Below, in pieces: positions 1 through 7,703 of a stretch of DNA of 63,530 nucleotides. A model generated the notes under the pieces. That model searched no databases. It saw nothing but the letters and a program-made list of their open reading frames with translations, and was not told the DNA's origin. The position numbers and the translations under genes were made by a program. Each line of letters opens with the position of its first letter. The first letter of the stretch is position 1. Origin of the DNA: Candidatus Latescibacterota bacterium (GTDB taxonomy: Bacteria > Latescibacterota > UBA2968 > UBA8231); assembly GCA_022827835.1 (NCBI GenBank), contig JAJEIO010000030.1, positions 1-63,530 of the forward strand, written 5' to 3'.

Positions 1-1
1 C

Positions 2-169
2 GCGGTCGGCGCAGCCGTGGGTGTGTTACTGGCCCCGAACAAGGGCGAGGACACCCGGCGCTTGATCAAGGACCAAGCCGAAGAAACGCGCGACCAAGTG
101 GTGAAGGCTGTGAACGGGGTGACGGCGCGGTTCGAAAAGAAAGCCCCACAGGAGGAAGAGGCAGCCTAA
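2..169 (+). CDS. YtxH-like protein, C-terminal end (partial)
   Basis: The gene runs in from the left edge, leaving 55 residues and a TAA. The visible part starts AVGAAVGVLLAPNKGEDTRR and continues as a charged amphipathic helix rich in K, E, D and Q. A Gly/Ala-rich hydrophobic segment, then LLAP, a K-G-x-x-TR motif and a polar helix is the pattern of YtxH / gas-vesicle-like small membrane-anchored proteins. The N-terminal membrane segment is mostly outside the window. The TAA overlaps the stop codon of the convergent ABC transporter gene by two bases. The molecular role of the family is poorly defined, so none is assigned. Confidence 0.7.
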   Translation, partial: AVGAAVGVLLAPNKGEDTRRLIKDQAEETRDQVVKAVNGVTARFEKKAPQEEEAA

Positions 170-1974
170 GAGCGGCCGTAGTTGAGGCGGTAGAGGCGCG
201 CGTAGATGCCGTCTTGGAGCAGTAGTTCCTCGTGGCGGCCCCGCTCGCGCACCTCGCCGCGGTGCATAACCAAGATCTGGTCGGCGTTGCGGATGGTGGA
301 GAGGCGGTGGGCGATGACGATGGAGGTGCGCTCGCTCATCAGCTTGGCAATGGCGTCTTGGATGAGCAATTCGGTCTCGGTGTCGATGCTGGAGGTGGCT
401 TCGTCGAGGACGAGGATTTCCGGGTCGAAGGCTAGGGCGCGGGCAAAGGCCAACAATTGGCGCTGGCCGGCCGACAGGGTTGAGCCGCCTTCGGCCACGG
501 CGTGGGCAAAGTCTTGGGGGAGGCGTTCGATAAAGGGCGCGGCGTTGACATAGCGGGCTGCGCGCTCGACCTGGGCGTCGTCGATGGCGTCGTCGCCGAG
601 GCGGATATTGCCGCTGACACTCCCGGAAAATAAGAAGACCTCCTGCTGGACGATGCTGATGCGGCGGCGCAACTCGGCCGCGTGCCACTGGCGCACGTCG
701 CGGCCATCGACGAGGATTTCCCCGCGCTGGATGTCGTAGAAGCGGCAGAGGAGGCTGACGATGGTGGTCTTGCCCGAGCCGGTGGCTCCGACCAGCGCCA
801 TACTCTGCCCGGCCTGTAGTTCAAATGAGACATCCTTGAGAATCCAGTCTTCGGCTGCTGGATCGTACTTGAAGAACACGTTGCGGAACTCAATTGCGCC
901 GCCGCGGCTGGCTACGGGCAGCTTGCGCCGCGGCTTCGACCTGAGCTCAGCCGAAGGTCCGCCGACGGGTTCGCTGGGGACGGCCAACATCTCGAAGATG
1001 CGCTCGGACGCGGCCATGGCGCTCTGCAGCAAGGCATAGCGGTCGGAGATGTCCATGATCGGGCGGAAGAAGCGGCGGATGTACTGGAGAAAGGCCACCA
1101 GCACCCCCAGCTCAATGCGGTCGTCAATCACGTCCGAGGCCCCGTACCACAGCACCAGCGCCATGCCGACCGTGCCGAGTAATTCGGTGAGGGGAAAGAA
1201 AACGGCAAAGCAGTGGATTTCGCGGTCCTCGGCGTGGCGGTAGGGCAGGTGCTCGGCGTCGAAGTCGCGCAAATTGCGTTGCTGGCGGTTGAAAAGCTGC
1301 ACCACCTCCATGCCGGTAATGTTCTCCTGCAAATAGGCATTGAGCCGCGCCAAGCGCGTGCGCAACTCGCGATAGGCGCGCATGGCGAGGCCCTGCAGGT
1401 AGAAGGTCGAGACGGCGATGATCGGGACCACTGTGCAGCAGATCAGGGCCAGCTCGAAGTCGATATAGGCCATGAAGCCGACGATGGCCAGCAGGGTGAA
1501 TAGGTCCATAAAGACCGAGACGATGCCCTCGCTGAAAAACTCGTTGAGGGCATCGATGTCGTTGGTGGCGCGGGTCATAATACGGCCCAGCGGCGTGCGA
1601 TCGAAGTAGCGCAGCGGCAGCTTTTGCAGATGGGCAAAGAGATCGCGGCGCATGTCGTACATGACGCGCTGGCCGATCATGCCGGTGACCAAGGTCTGGG
1701 CGTATTGAGCGCCGTACTGCACGGCGACGCTGCCAAAAAAGGCCGCGATCATCCACCGCAACCCCGCCCAGTCGCCGACGGCGATGTGGTCGTCAACCGC
1801 TACCTGCGTGATATAGGGCCCGACCTGGCCGAAGCCGGCGGCGAGGGCAATGGTGCCAAAGGCGAGGATCACGTGCCCTCGGTGGGGTTTGAGATACCCC
1901 AACAGTTGCAGCGTCAGCCTCAAATTGAAGGCGCGTTCTTGGATTTCTTCTTCTTTGTTGAGTTCGGTGCTCAC
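166..1974 (-). CDS. ABC exporter half-subunit, MdlB/MsbA-like
   Basis: This 602-residue type-I ABC exporter half-transporter has a six-helix membrane domain at about residues 20-310 and a C-terminal ATPase domain. Visible motifs are Walker A GATGSGKT (about 396-403), signature LSAGQ (about 498), Walker B LVLDEA (about 516) and the AHRLST H-loop (about 552). The GTG start at 1974 overlaps the TGA of the upstream exporter gene as GTGA, so the two are translationally coupled and probably form a heterodimer like MdlA/MdlB or LmrC/LmrD. An upstream extension of this frame lies inside the neighbour gene and was rejected. The linker between the membrane and ATPase domains (about residues 340-347) is encoded by a 24-nt palindromic unit at 934-957. 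The substrate (lipid, peptide or drug) cannot be read from the sequence. Confidence 0.93.
   Translation of the reverse strand: MSTELNKEEEIQERAFNLRLTLQLLGYLKPHRGHVILAFGTIALAAGFGQVGPYITQVAVDDHIAVGDWAGLRWMIAAFFGSVAVQYGAQYAQTLVTGMIGQRVMYDMRRDLFAHLQKLPLRYFDRTPLGRIMTRATNDIDALNEFFSEGIVSVFMDLFTLLAIVGFMAYIDFELALICCTVVPIIAVSTFYLQGLAMRAYRELRTRLARLNAYLQENITGMEVVQLFNRQQRNLRDFDAEHLPYRHAEDREIHCFAVFFPLTELLGTVGMALVLWYGASDVIDDRIELGVLVAFLQYIRRFFRPIMDISDRYALLQSAMAASERIFEMLAVPSEPVGGPSAELRSKPRRKLPVASRGGAIEFRNVFFKYDPAAEDWILKDVSFELQAGQSMALVGATGSGKTTIVSLLCRFYDIQRGEILVDGRDVRQWHAAELRRRISIVQQEVFLFSGSVSGNIRLGDDAIDDAQVERAARYVNAAPFIERLPQDFAHAVAEGGSTLSAGQRQLLAFARALAFDPEILVLDEATSSIDTETELLIQDAIAKLMSERTSIVIAHRLSTIRNADQILVMHRGEVRERGRHEELLLQDGIYARLYRLNYGRS
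934..957. repeat. 24-nt palindromic unit, in frame inside an ABC transporter gene
   Basis: The unit begins CTTCGACCTGAG and ends CTCAGCCGAAGG, with a perfect 10-base palindrome CTGAGCTCAG at its centre and CTTCG/CGAAG outer arms. Its two 12-nt halves recur unchanged at 2743-2754 and 2779-2790. Its length is a multiple of three and it codes for residues in the flexible linker between the membrane and ATPase domains. This looks like a small mobile or dispersed palindrome tolerated inside a reading frame. Confidence 0.75.
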
Positions 1975-3755
1975 AGCGTTTCTAGCTCGGCGCGAAGCTG
2001 CTGGTGCTGGTACAACTCGGCGTAGAAGCCGCCGCTGTTGACCAACTCGGCGTGGGTGCCTAGTTCGGCGATGCGACCGTCTTCGAGCACGGCGATGCGG
2101 TCGGCGTGGCGCAGGGTCGAGATGCGGTGGGCGATGATGAGGGTGGTGCGGCCCTGCATGAGGGCGTGCAAATGGTCGAGGATCGCTTCTTCGGTGTGGG
2201 TATCTACCGCGGAGAGCGCATCGTCGAGGATGAGGATCTGCGGTCGGCGAATGAGCGCGCGGGCCAAGGTCGCGCGTTGCTTCTGGCCGCCGGACAGGGT
2301 GACGCCTCGTTCGCCGATGAGGGTGTCGAAGCCCTCGTCGAACTGGTCGATGTCCTTTTTGAGCTGGGCCTCTTCGGCCACAGCGTGGATCTGGGCTTCG
2401 GCGGCCGAGTCCGCGCCATAGGCGAGGTTGGCGCTGAGGGTATTGGAAAACAGAAAGGGATTTTGCGGAACGTAGCCGATGGCGTCGCGCAAAGTCGCTA
2501 GGGGCCATTCCTCGATTGGCACCCCGTCGATGAGGAGCTGGCTTGGCCCGGCTTGGATCAAGCGCGGCACGAGGCGCGCCAAGGTGGTCTTGCCCGAGCC
2601 GACCCGGCCGATGATGCCGAGGGTCGTGCCTTGGGGAATTTCGAGATCAATCTGATGTAGGACTTGCTCTTCGCCGTAGGAAAAGCTGAGCTTGCGGAAG
2701 GCGATGTGCCCGGCGATTGGGCGCGGATTGGCTGGGGGCAGGCTTCGACCTGAGACTTCGGCGAGCTCAGTCGAGTCGCTCAGCCGAAGGGCGTGGTCTT
2801 GGATCTCAGGCTCGACGGCGAGGATTTCGTTGATGCGCTGCATGGACACGAGGGCGCGCTGAGCGCGGTCGATGACCCAGCCGATGTACATGATCGGGCG
2901 GATGAGTTGGGTCAGGTAGGCGTTGAAGGCCACGAAGGCCCCTAGGCTGAGTTCGCCGTCGATGACTGCGCGCCCGCCCAGCCACAAATTTAGTCCCAAG
3001 CAGAGCGAGGCGATGACATAGGACAGCGGTCGGTAGTTGGCGCGGGTGCGGATATAGGCGCGGTTTTTTTCGAGGTACGCCAAGTTGAGTTGGTCGAACG
3101 CGGCGTTTTGCGCGGGCTCTTGGGTGTACGCCTTGACCACGCGGATACCGGAGAGGTTTTCTTGGATGAAGGTGCTGATGCGGCCGAAGTAATCTTGGAT
3201 GGCCTTGTAGCGGGTGTTGATGACCGCGGCGATGCGGATCATCACGATGCTAAAAAGCGGCATGGGTATCAGCACCAGCAGAGCCAGCTTCCAGTCGAGC
3301 AAGCACATACAGGCAAGGGTGAAGGTCAGACCCAAGGCGGTATCGACGATGCCGCGGACGCCGTAGATCCAAAAGAGATGCACCGAGTGCAGATCGTTGG
3401 TCGCCCGCGCCATGAGGTCGCCGGTGCGGCGCTGCTGGTAGTACGACAGCGGCAGCTTGAGTAGGTGGGCGAAATACGCGACGCGGATGTCGTATTCGAT
3501 GCGATTGGCGGCGCGGCCTAAGAATATCCGCATGGCGTAGCCACACAGGGCCACGCCCAAGGCGTAGGCGAGGATGTAGAAGACGTAGGTTGCTATTTCC
3601 TTGGAGGCCGTGTCCGGCGCGGAGACCGCATCGACGGCATCGCCCACCAGCAGCGGGATGCGCGCGGTCGCCGCTTGCCCCAGCCCAATGCAGAGCGCAC
3701 CGAGCAGGATGTGACTTCGATAGGGACGGACGTATTGGGAAAACGGACCAAACAT
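1971..3755 (-). CDS. ABC exporter half-subunit, MdlA-like
   Basis: This 594-residue type-I ABC exporter subunit is the partner of the gene at 166-1974. The membrane domain (about 1-310) starts MFGPFSQYVRPYRSHILLGA. The ATPase domain has Walker A GRVGSGKT (about 380), signature LSGGQ, Walker B ILILDDALSAVDTHTE and H-loop AHRIST. The ATG at 3755 overlaps the rdgB TAA by one base (TAATG). The linker before the ATPase domain is lengthened by a 48-nt double palindrome (2743-2790). Family knowledge says such pairs form inner-membrane heterodimers that export hydrophobic or amphipathic compounds; the cargo here is unknown. Confidence 0.93.
   Translation of the reverse strand: MFGPFSQYVRPYRSHILLGALCIGLGQAATARIPLLVGDAVDAVSAPDTASKEIATYVFYILAYALGVALCGYAMRIFLGRAANRIEYDIRVAYFAHLLKLPLSYYQQRRTGDLMARATNDLHSVHLFWIYGVRGIVDTALGLTFTLACMCLLDWKLALLVLIPMPLFSIVMIRIAAVINTRYKAIQDYFGRISTFIQENLSGIRVVKAYTQEPAQNAAFDQLNLAYLEKNRAYIRTRANYRPLSYVIASLCLGLNLWLGGRAVIDGELSLGAFVAFNAYLTQLIRPIMYIGWVIDRAQRALVSMQRINEILAVEPEIQDHALRLSDSTELAEVSGRSLPPANPRPIAGHIAFRKLSFSYGEEQVLHQIDLEIPQGTTLGIIGRVGSGKTTLARLVPRLIQAGPSQLLIDGVPIEEWPLATLRDAIGYVPQNPFLFSNTLSANLAYGADSAAEAQIHAVAEEAQLKKDIDQFDEGFDTLIGERGVTLSGGQKQRATLARALIRRPQILILDDALSAVDTHTEEAILDHLHALMQGRTTLIIAHRISTLRHADRIAVLEDGRIAELGTHAELVNSGGFYAELYQHQQLRAELETL
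2743..2790. repeat. Nested double 24-nt palindrome inside an ABC transporter gene
   Basis: An outer unit identical to the one at 934-957 (first 12 nt CTTCGACCTGAG, last 12 nt CTCAGCCGAAGG) is split exactly at its centre by a second 24-nt unit starting ACTTCGGCGAGC and ending TCAGTCGAGTCG, which is itself a diverged palindrome of the same type. The total is 48 nt, so the frame is kept. The outer halves are intact, which points to insertion of one unit into another. Confidence 0.8.
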
Positions 3756-4363
3756 TAGCGGGCGAGGGCTAGCTCGGGAAAGGTGTTGGCGAGGAGCGGG
3801 CGCATGGCTGCCAGGGCCTCGGCGCGGTGACTGAGGCGGTTTTTTACCTGTGGGTCGAGCTGGGCCATGGTCTTGGCGTAGGCGGGAACAAAAAAGACCG
3901 GATCGTAGCCAAAGCCGTTGGTGCCGGCAGGGGCAGGGGCGATCCGCCCTTCACACGTGCCTTCGGCGCGGCACTGGCGGCCATCGGGACTTACTGCGCA
4001 AAGGACGCAGCGGAACCTAGCACGGCGCTGCGCTGGCTCGGGATAGGGCGCGAGCTGGGTGAGTAAGAGCTGGCAGCGGCCGGCGTCGTCGAGGTCGGGG
4101 CCGCCGTAGCGAGCCGAGTAAATCCCGGGCGCGCCGCCGAGGGCATTGACCTCGAGCCCAGAGTCGTCGGCAAGGGCGATCTGGCCGCTGGCTGCGGCAT
4201 AGGCGCGGGCCTTGAGTTGGGCGTTGGCGGCAAAGGTCTGGCCGCTTTCCTCGACGTCGAGTTCAAGGCCCAACGCGGCTGGCGCGACGACCGCGATATC
4301 GGCGAGTAGGGCGCGGACTTCGCGCAGCTTGCCGGCGTTGTTCGAGGCCAGAAGCAGCGCCAT
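3755..4363 (-). CDS. rdgB: XTP/dITP diphosphatase (RdgB/HAM1)
   Basis: This 202-residue cytosolic nucleotide-pool cleanser hydrolyses dITP, XTP and ITP to the monophosphate plus pyrophosphate, keeping deaminated purines out of DNA and RNA. The length is normal. Family motifs are all present: the N-terminal ASNNAGKLREV substrate loop, DDSGLEV with the metal-binding acidic pair, GTNGFGYDPVF and the C-terminal NRLSHRAEAL. The ATG start leaves five bases after the upstream TPR gene, and its TAA overlaps the start of the ABC gene downstream, so it sits in the middle of a minus-strand operon. Confidence 0.95.
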   Translation of the reverse strand: MALLLASNNAGKLREVRALLADIAVVAPAALGLELDVEESGQTFAANAQLKARAYAAASGQIALADDSGLEVNALGGAPGIYSARYGGPDLDDAGRCQLLLTQLAPYPEPAQRRARFRCVLCAVSPDGRQCRAEGTCEGRIAPAPAGTNGFGYDPVFFVPAYAKTMAQLDPQVKNRLSHRAEALAAMRPLLANTFPELALAR

Positions 4364-4368
4364 TGCGG

Positions 4369-5427
4369 CTATTGGGGCTGCTCGTCAAGCTCTGCGAGTT
4401 TGCTCGCCGCGTAGTCTTTGAAGCGGCTGTCTTTGACTGCTTGGTTGTACCAGCGCCGCGCCTCCTGTCGTTGGCCGAGTTGAAAATGCGCGTCGCCCAG
4501 CAGCGCTTCGGCGGCTGGGTAGTCGTCCTGGCAACTGGTGGCGCGCCGACCGAACTCAATGGCTTGGCGAAAATTGCCCATGCCGTAGTGGGCCTCGCTG
4601 AGCCGGTAATGCGTCTCGCAGTAGTCTTTGTCTAGATCGGCTGCCTTGTTTAGCGGGGCAATGGCCTCGTGGAAACGGCCGAGCTGGTTGAGCGCAATGC
4701 CGAGCAAGCGCTGCCCTTCGGCGTACGTGTCGTCGATCTTTAGGGCGTTTTGCAAAAGCGGCACGACGCTCTCTATATCTTGGGTATCGAACTTCAACCG
4801 CGCCAAGTCGCCGTACGATTCCATGTACGTGGGGTCGGCCTCAATGGAACGCTCGTAGGTGACAATGGCTTTGCCGTAGTCGCGGCTGAGGCGCTGGATG
4901 TCGCCGAGGGCATTGTAGGGTCTGGCGTCGGTGGGATCGGCTGCGATGGACTCGGCAAAGGCCACTTTGGCCTTGTCTTTTTCGTGCAAGCCACTGTGGG
5001 CAAGGCCCATGACGTAGAGGGATTGGGCGCTTTGCGGGCCGTAGTCGCGCGCTTTGTTAAAATAGTCGATAACCTCGCGGTATTTCTTTTGCCGAAAGCT
5101 GTTGAGAGCAGCCTTTTGATAGAGTTGGCCCAGGGCTTTAGCGGACTGCTCTGGCTTGGTGCCGAGGGCATGGGATGCGGCAAAACTATTGATGGCTTTG
5201 TCGTACTCGTTGAGGGCCTTGTAGGAAATGCCGAGGACGTAGTGGGCATTGCCGTAGGAGGCATCGGTTGCCACGGCCTTTTCTAGCTCGATGACGGCGT
5301 TGCGAAAGCTGCCCTTTTTGACCAAGTCGTAGCCCGCGCGAAAGTAGTCGAGGGCTTCGGGCGACTGAGCGAGGGCCGGGGCGCTCAAAAGCGCGAGGGC
5401 GAGACTGAGTAAGCGGCAGTACTTCAA
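4369..5427 (-). CDS. Secreted/periplasmic TPR-repeat protein
   Basis: The product has 352 residues. An N-terminal signal peptide (MKYCRLLSLALALLSAPALAQ, predicted cleavage near residue 21) is followed by about nine tandem tetratricopeptide repeats with the W/Y-G-A-Y-P pattern, for example ATDASYGNAHYVLGISYKAL and AADPTDARPYNALGDIQRLS. TPRs are protein-protein scaffolds, so this is probably a periplasmic or outer-membrane-associated adaptor; no partner can be named. The start is TTG at 5427, supported by AGGAG eight bases upstream. It follows the selenoprotein gene by 38 bases and precedes rdgB by five, so the three are likely co-transcribed. Confidence 0.88.
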   Translation of the reverse strand: MKYCRLLSLALALLSAPALAQSPEALDYFRAGYDLVKKGSFRNAVIELEKAVATDASYGNAHYVLGISYKALNEYDKAINSFAASHALGTKPEQSAKALGQLYQKAALNSFRQKKYREVIDYFNKARDYGPQSAQSLYVMGLAHSGLHEKDKAKVAFAESIAADPTDARPYNALGDIQRLSRDYGKAIVTYERSIEADPTYMESYGDLARLKFDTQDIESVVPLLQNALKIDDTYAEGQRLLGIALNQLGRFHEAIAPLNKAADLDKDYCETHYRLSEAHYGMGNFRQAIEFGRRATSCQDDYPAAEALLGDAHFQLGQRQEARRWYNQAVKDSRFKDYAASKLAELDEQPQ

Positions 5428-5465
5428 AGCGAGATCTCCTCGTTGGAAGAGGCGTGGTCGGGCGT

Positions 5466-5699
5466 TTAACGACGGCCGTCGATCAGGGCTTTGACTTCGC
5501 CGTCGTCGGGAAAGCGGCCTTCTTGCAGCTTGGAAAAGATCAGTTCGCCATTGAGGCTGACTTCAAACCGCCCTCGATCTGAGGGCACCAGCGAGAAGGC
5601 GTCAATGTCGGTCTTGTAGGCGACGAGTAGTTGTTCCGCCAAACTGGCGGCTCTGGTTTCGTAGCCTCAAGCAGAGCAGTAAATGAGTTCCAAGTTCAC
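5466..5699 (-). CDS. SelW-like Rdx-family selenoprotein with in-frame TGA (Sec)
   Basis: The frame starts at GTG 5699 with GGAGG six bases upstream. It reads VNLELIYCSA, then TGA (5669-5667), then continues GYETRAASLAEQLL to a TAA at 5466, giving 77 residues with selenocysteine at 11. This gives a C-x-x-U redox motif at the place of the CxxU/CxxC motif of SelW/SelT/SelH (Rdx) proteins. The rest fits the family: a helix after the motif, then GRFEVSLNGELIFSKLQEGRFPDDGE, the usual F-x-V-x-x-N/D-G-x-x-[IV]-[FW]-S-x...G-x-FP core. A bacterial-type SECIS hairpin follows the TGA. A gene caller that stops at TGA reports only a 10-residue head or misses it. Family role: thioredoxin-fold thiol/selenol redox protein of unknown substrate. 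A dead gene with a true stop is the alternative, but conservation on both sides of the TGA argues against it. Confidence 0.85.
5636..5669 (-). promoter_or_regulatory. Putative bacterial SECIS element after Sec TGA
   Basis: On the minus strand the TGA (5669-5667) is followed after 16 bases by CCGCCA-GTT-TGGCGG (5650-5636), a perfect six-pair stem with a GTT loop. A small apical loop starting with G, roughly 20 bases after the UGA, fits the loose consensus for bacterial SECIS elements read by SelB. Confidence 0.65.
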
Positions 5700-5892
5700 G
5701 GGAAACCTCCTTGGGAATAGGGGTTGGAAAAGTATAAAAGTCCCTAGGCGCGTTGTCAAAAACGGCAGGCGGGTGCAGTGGACGAGGTTATAGACGGCTC
5801 TTATCTTTATATACATTCTCAAATAAGAATCAGCCTCCGCAAATTCCTTAGACGGTTCCACAAATATCTATCTCATTGAGAGAAAAAGCGGT

Positions 5893-6828
5893 ATGGCGGG
5901 CACTTTGTTCGACAAGCAAAAACGTGGCAGTGCGCGGCTCGCCCTTGGGGCCTTGCTAGTAGGCGCGAGCTTGGGTATGGCGTGCGGGGGCCCCACGCCG
6001 GAAGAGTATATTCAGCAGTTCAAAAGTCTGCAAAAAGCCGAGCGCGTCAAAGCCGCCAACCAGCTCATCCGCTTTGACGCCGACGAGGTCGTCCCCCTGC
6101 TGATTGAGGAAGCCGACTCCGAGTACATCCGCGTGCGGTTTGAGGTAATACAACTGTTGGGCCGCTTTAAGGACGAGCGCGCCGTGCCGACATTGATCGC
6201 GGCCCTAAAAGATAAGTCGCCGCGGGTGGCGGCCGCCGCGGCATGGGCGTTGGGCCAGATCGGTGCACCTGCCGCGCTCGCCCCGCTACTCCAGTACGCG
6301 CGCGATCCCACGGTGGAAGTGCGCCAATACGTGCTTGGTGCGCTCGGGTCATGCCATTCGTACGAAGCTGAGCCAGCCTTGAGCGACTCGGCTTTCCGCG
6401 TGGTGCGCCGCGCCTTGCGTGCCCCCAAGCCCAAGTGGCGAGTCGCCGCCTTACAGAGCCTGCGCGCTTACCAGTACCGCGACGCAGTGGAAGAAGTCAT
6501 TCGCATGTCAGTGGACCCCTCGAACGAGGTGCGTTATGTCGCGGTGCAGGCCCTCGGCCAGATCGGTAGCGCCGCGCTCCGTCGGCCCGCCCGCAACGCC
6601 ATCTACGAGGCCCTGCTGGTCGCGCTCGACGCCGACGAGTTGCAGAGCATCCGCGGCAAGGCCATGCACGCCCTCGCCGAGATGGGCGATAAGCGGGCCG
6701 TGCCGCACTTGCAGCAGCTAATGCGCGAGGGCACGGAAGAAGACCAAACCGCGGCGAGGCTAGCCCTGTACAAGCTAAGCCCCGAAGTCGCTGAAGTGAT
6801 GAGACGAACTGAGTTAGGAGCGAAATGA
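5893..6828 (+). CDS. HEAT-repeat (PBS-lyase-like) putative lipoprotein
   Basis: The product has 311 residues. The N-terminus (RLALGALLVGASLGMAC) is a signal peptide that may end in a lipobox at Cys31, though Gly at -3 is not ideal. The rest is a series of HEAT/PBS-lyase repeats, for example SEYIRVRFEVIQLLGRFKDE, SPRVAAAAAWALGQIGAPAA and SNEVRYVAVQALGQIGSAA. Such repeats form helical solenoids that bind other proteins. It lies 193 bases from the divergent selenoprotein operon and its stop overlaps the hisG start (ATGA), so it appears to be the first gene of the his run. The family gives no enzymatic role. Confidence 0.8.
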   Translation: MAGTLFDKQKRGSARLALGALLVGASLGMACGGPTPEEYIQQFKSLQKAERVKAANQLIRFDADEVVPLLIEEADSEYIRVRFEVIQLLGRFKDERAVPTLIAALKDKSPRVAAAAAWALGQIGAPAALAPLLQYARDPTVEVRQYVLGALGSCHSYEAEPALSDSAFRVVRRALRAPKPKWRVAALQSLRAYQYRDAVEEVIRMSVDPSNEVRYVAVQALGQIGSAALRRPARNAIYEALLVALDADELQSIRGKAMHALAEMGDKRAVPHLQQLMREGTEEDQTAARLALYKLSPEVAEVMRRTELGAK

Positions 6829-7703
6829 AGGAATTGAAGATCGGCTTTCCGTCCGGGAGCTTGCAGGAGTCCACGTTTGACCTGTTTGTCCGCGCTGGCT
6901 ATCGCGTGCGGCTCGCGCCGCGCTCGTACGTGCCCGACATCGACGATCCCCAGCTTGCGGGCCTGATGTTTCGAGCGCAGGAAATCGCCCAGTACGTGGC
7001 GCGCGGCGTGGTCGATGTGGGCCTGACGGGCCGGGACTGGATCCTCGAAAGCGAGGCCGAGGTGATCGAAATCGGCGAACTGACCTATAGCAAGAGTACG
7101 GCGCGGCCCTTGCGCTGGGTCATTGCCGTGCCCGAGGATTCTCCCATCCAATGCGTCGAGGACCTGCAGGGCTGCCGCATTGCCAGCGAGTTGATCGGCG
7201 TGACGCGCCGCTTCTTGCAGACGCGCGGGGTGAAGGCCGAGGTGGAGTTTTCGTGGGGCACGACCGAGGTCAAGGCCGGCATTCCCGGGCTAGTGGATGC
7301 GGTCGTCGAGGCGACCGAGACGGGCACATCGCTCAAGGCCAACCGGCTGCGCATCGTCGATACGGTCTGCGAATCGACCCCGCGCTTGATTGCCAACAAG
7401 GCCGCATGGGCCGATGGCTGGAAGCGGGAGAAGGCCGAGAATTTGCTGATGTTGCTCAAGGGTGCGCTCGAAGCCGAGCACAAGGTTGGCCTCAAGATGA
7501 ATGTGCCGCGCGCCCAACTCGACCGCGTCATCGCCCGGCTGCCAGCCCTGCACACGCCCACGGTCTCCAGCCAGATGGACGACGAATGGGTGGCGCTGGA
7601 AATTGTCGCTGACGAGCGCGTGGTGCGCGAGTTGATCCCCCAGCTCAAGCGGCTCGGGGCCGAAGGCATCATCGAATATCCGCTCAACAAGGTCGTGTAT
7701 TGA
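6825..7703 (+). CDS. hisG: ATP phosphoribosyltransferase, long form
   Basis: HisG joins ATP and PRPP, the first and feedback-controlled step of histidine synthesis. At 292 residues it is the long form with a C-terminal regulatory domain, so it needs no HisZ. Visible motifs include GFPSGSLQE at the N-terminus, GLTGRDWILE and the PRPP loop ATETGTSLKANRLRIVDTV; the C-terminal ferredoxin-like regulatory part ends GAEGIIEYPLNKVV. The ATG overlaps the stop of the HEAT gene (ATGA), and the TGA overlaps the hisD ATG by one base. hisG, hisD and hisB are the only his genes here; hisC, H, A, F, I and E must lie elsewhere. Confidence 0.96.
   Translation: MKELKIGFPSGSLQESTFDLFVRAGYRVRLAPRSYVPDIDDPQLAGLMFRAQEIAQYVARGVVDVGLTGRDWILESEAEVIEIGELTYSKSTARPLRWVIAVPEDSPIQCVEDLQGCRIASELIGVTRRFLQTRGVKAEVEFSWGTTEVKAGIPGLVDAVVEATETGTSLKANRLRIVDTVCESTPRLIANKAAWADGWKREKAENLLMLLKGALEAEHKVGLKMNVPRAQLDRVIARLPALHTPTVSSQMDDEWVALEIVADERVVRELIPQLKRLGAEGIIEYPLNKVVY

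Noticed and set aside
26..688. 220-codon open frame on the minus strand at the left edge
   Set aside because: It is a shadow of the ABC ATPase domain; the translation is Arg/Pro-rich with no domain.
5667..5861. 64-codon minus-strand frame ending at TGA 5667
   Set aside because: It runs upstream of the ribosome site of the selenoprotein gene; only its last 11 codons belong to a real gene, which continues through the TGA.
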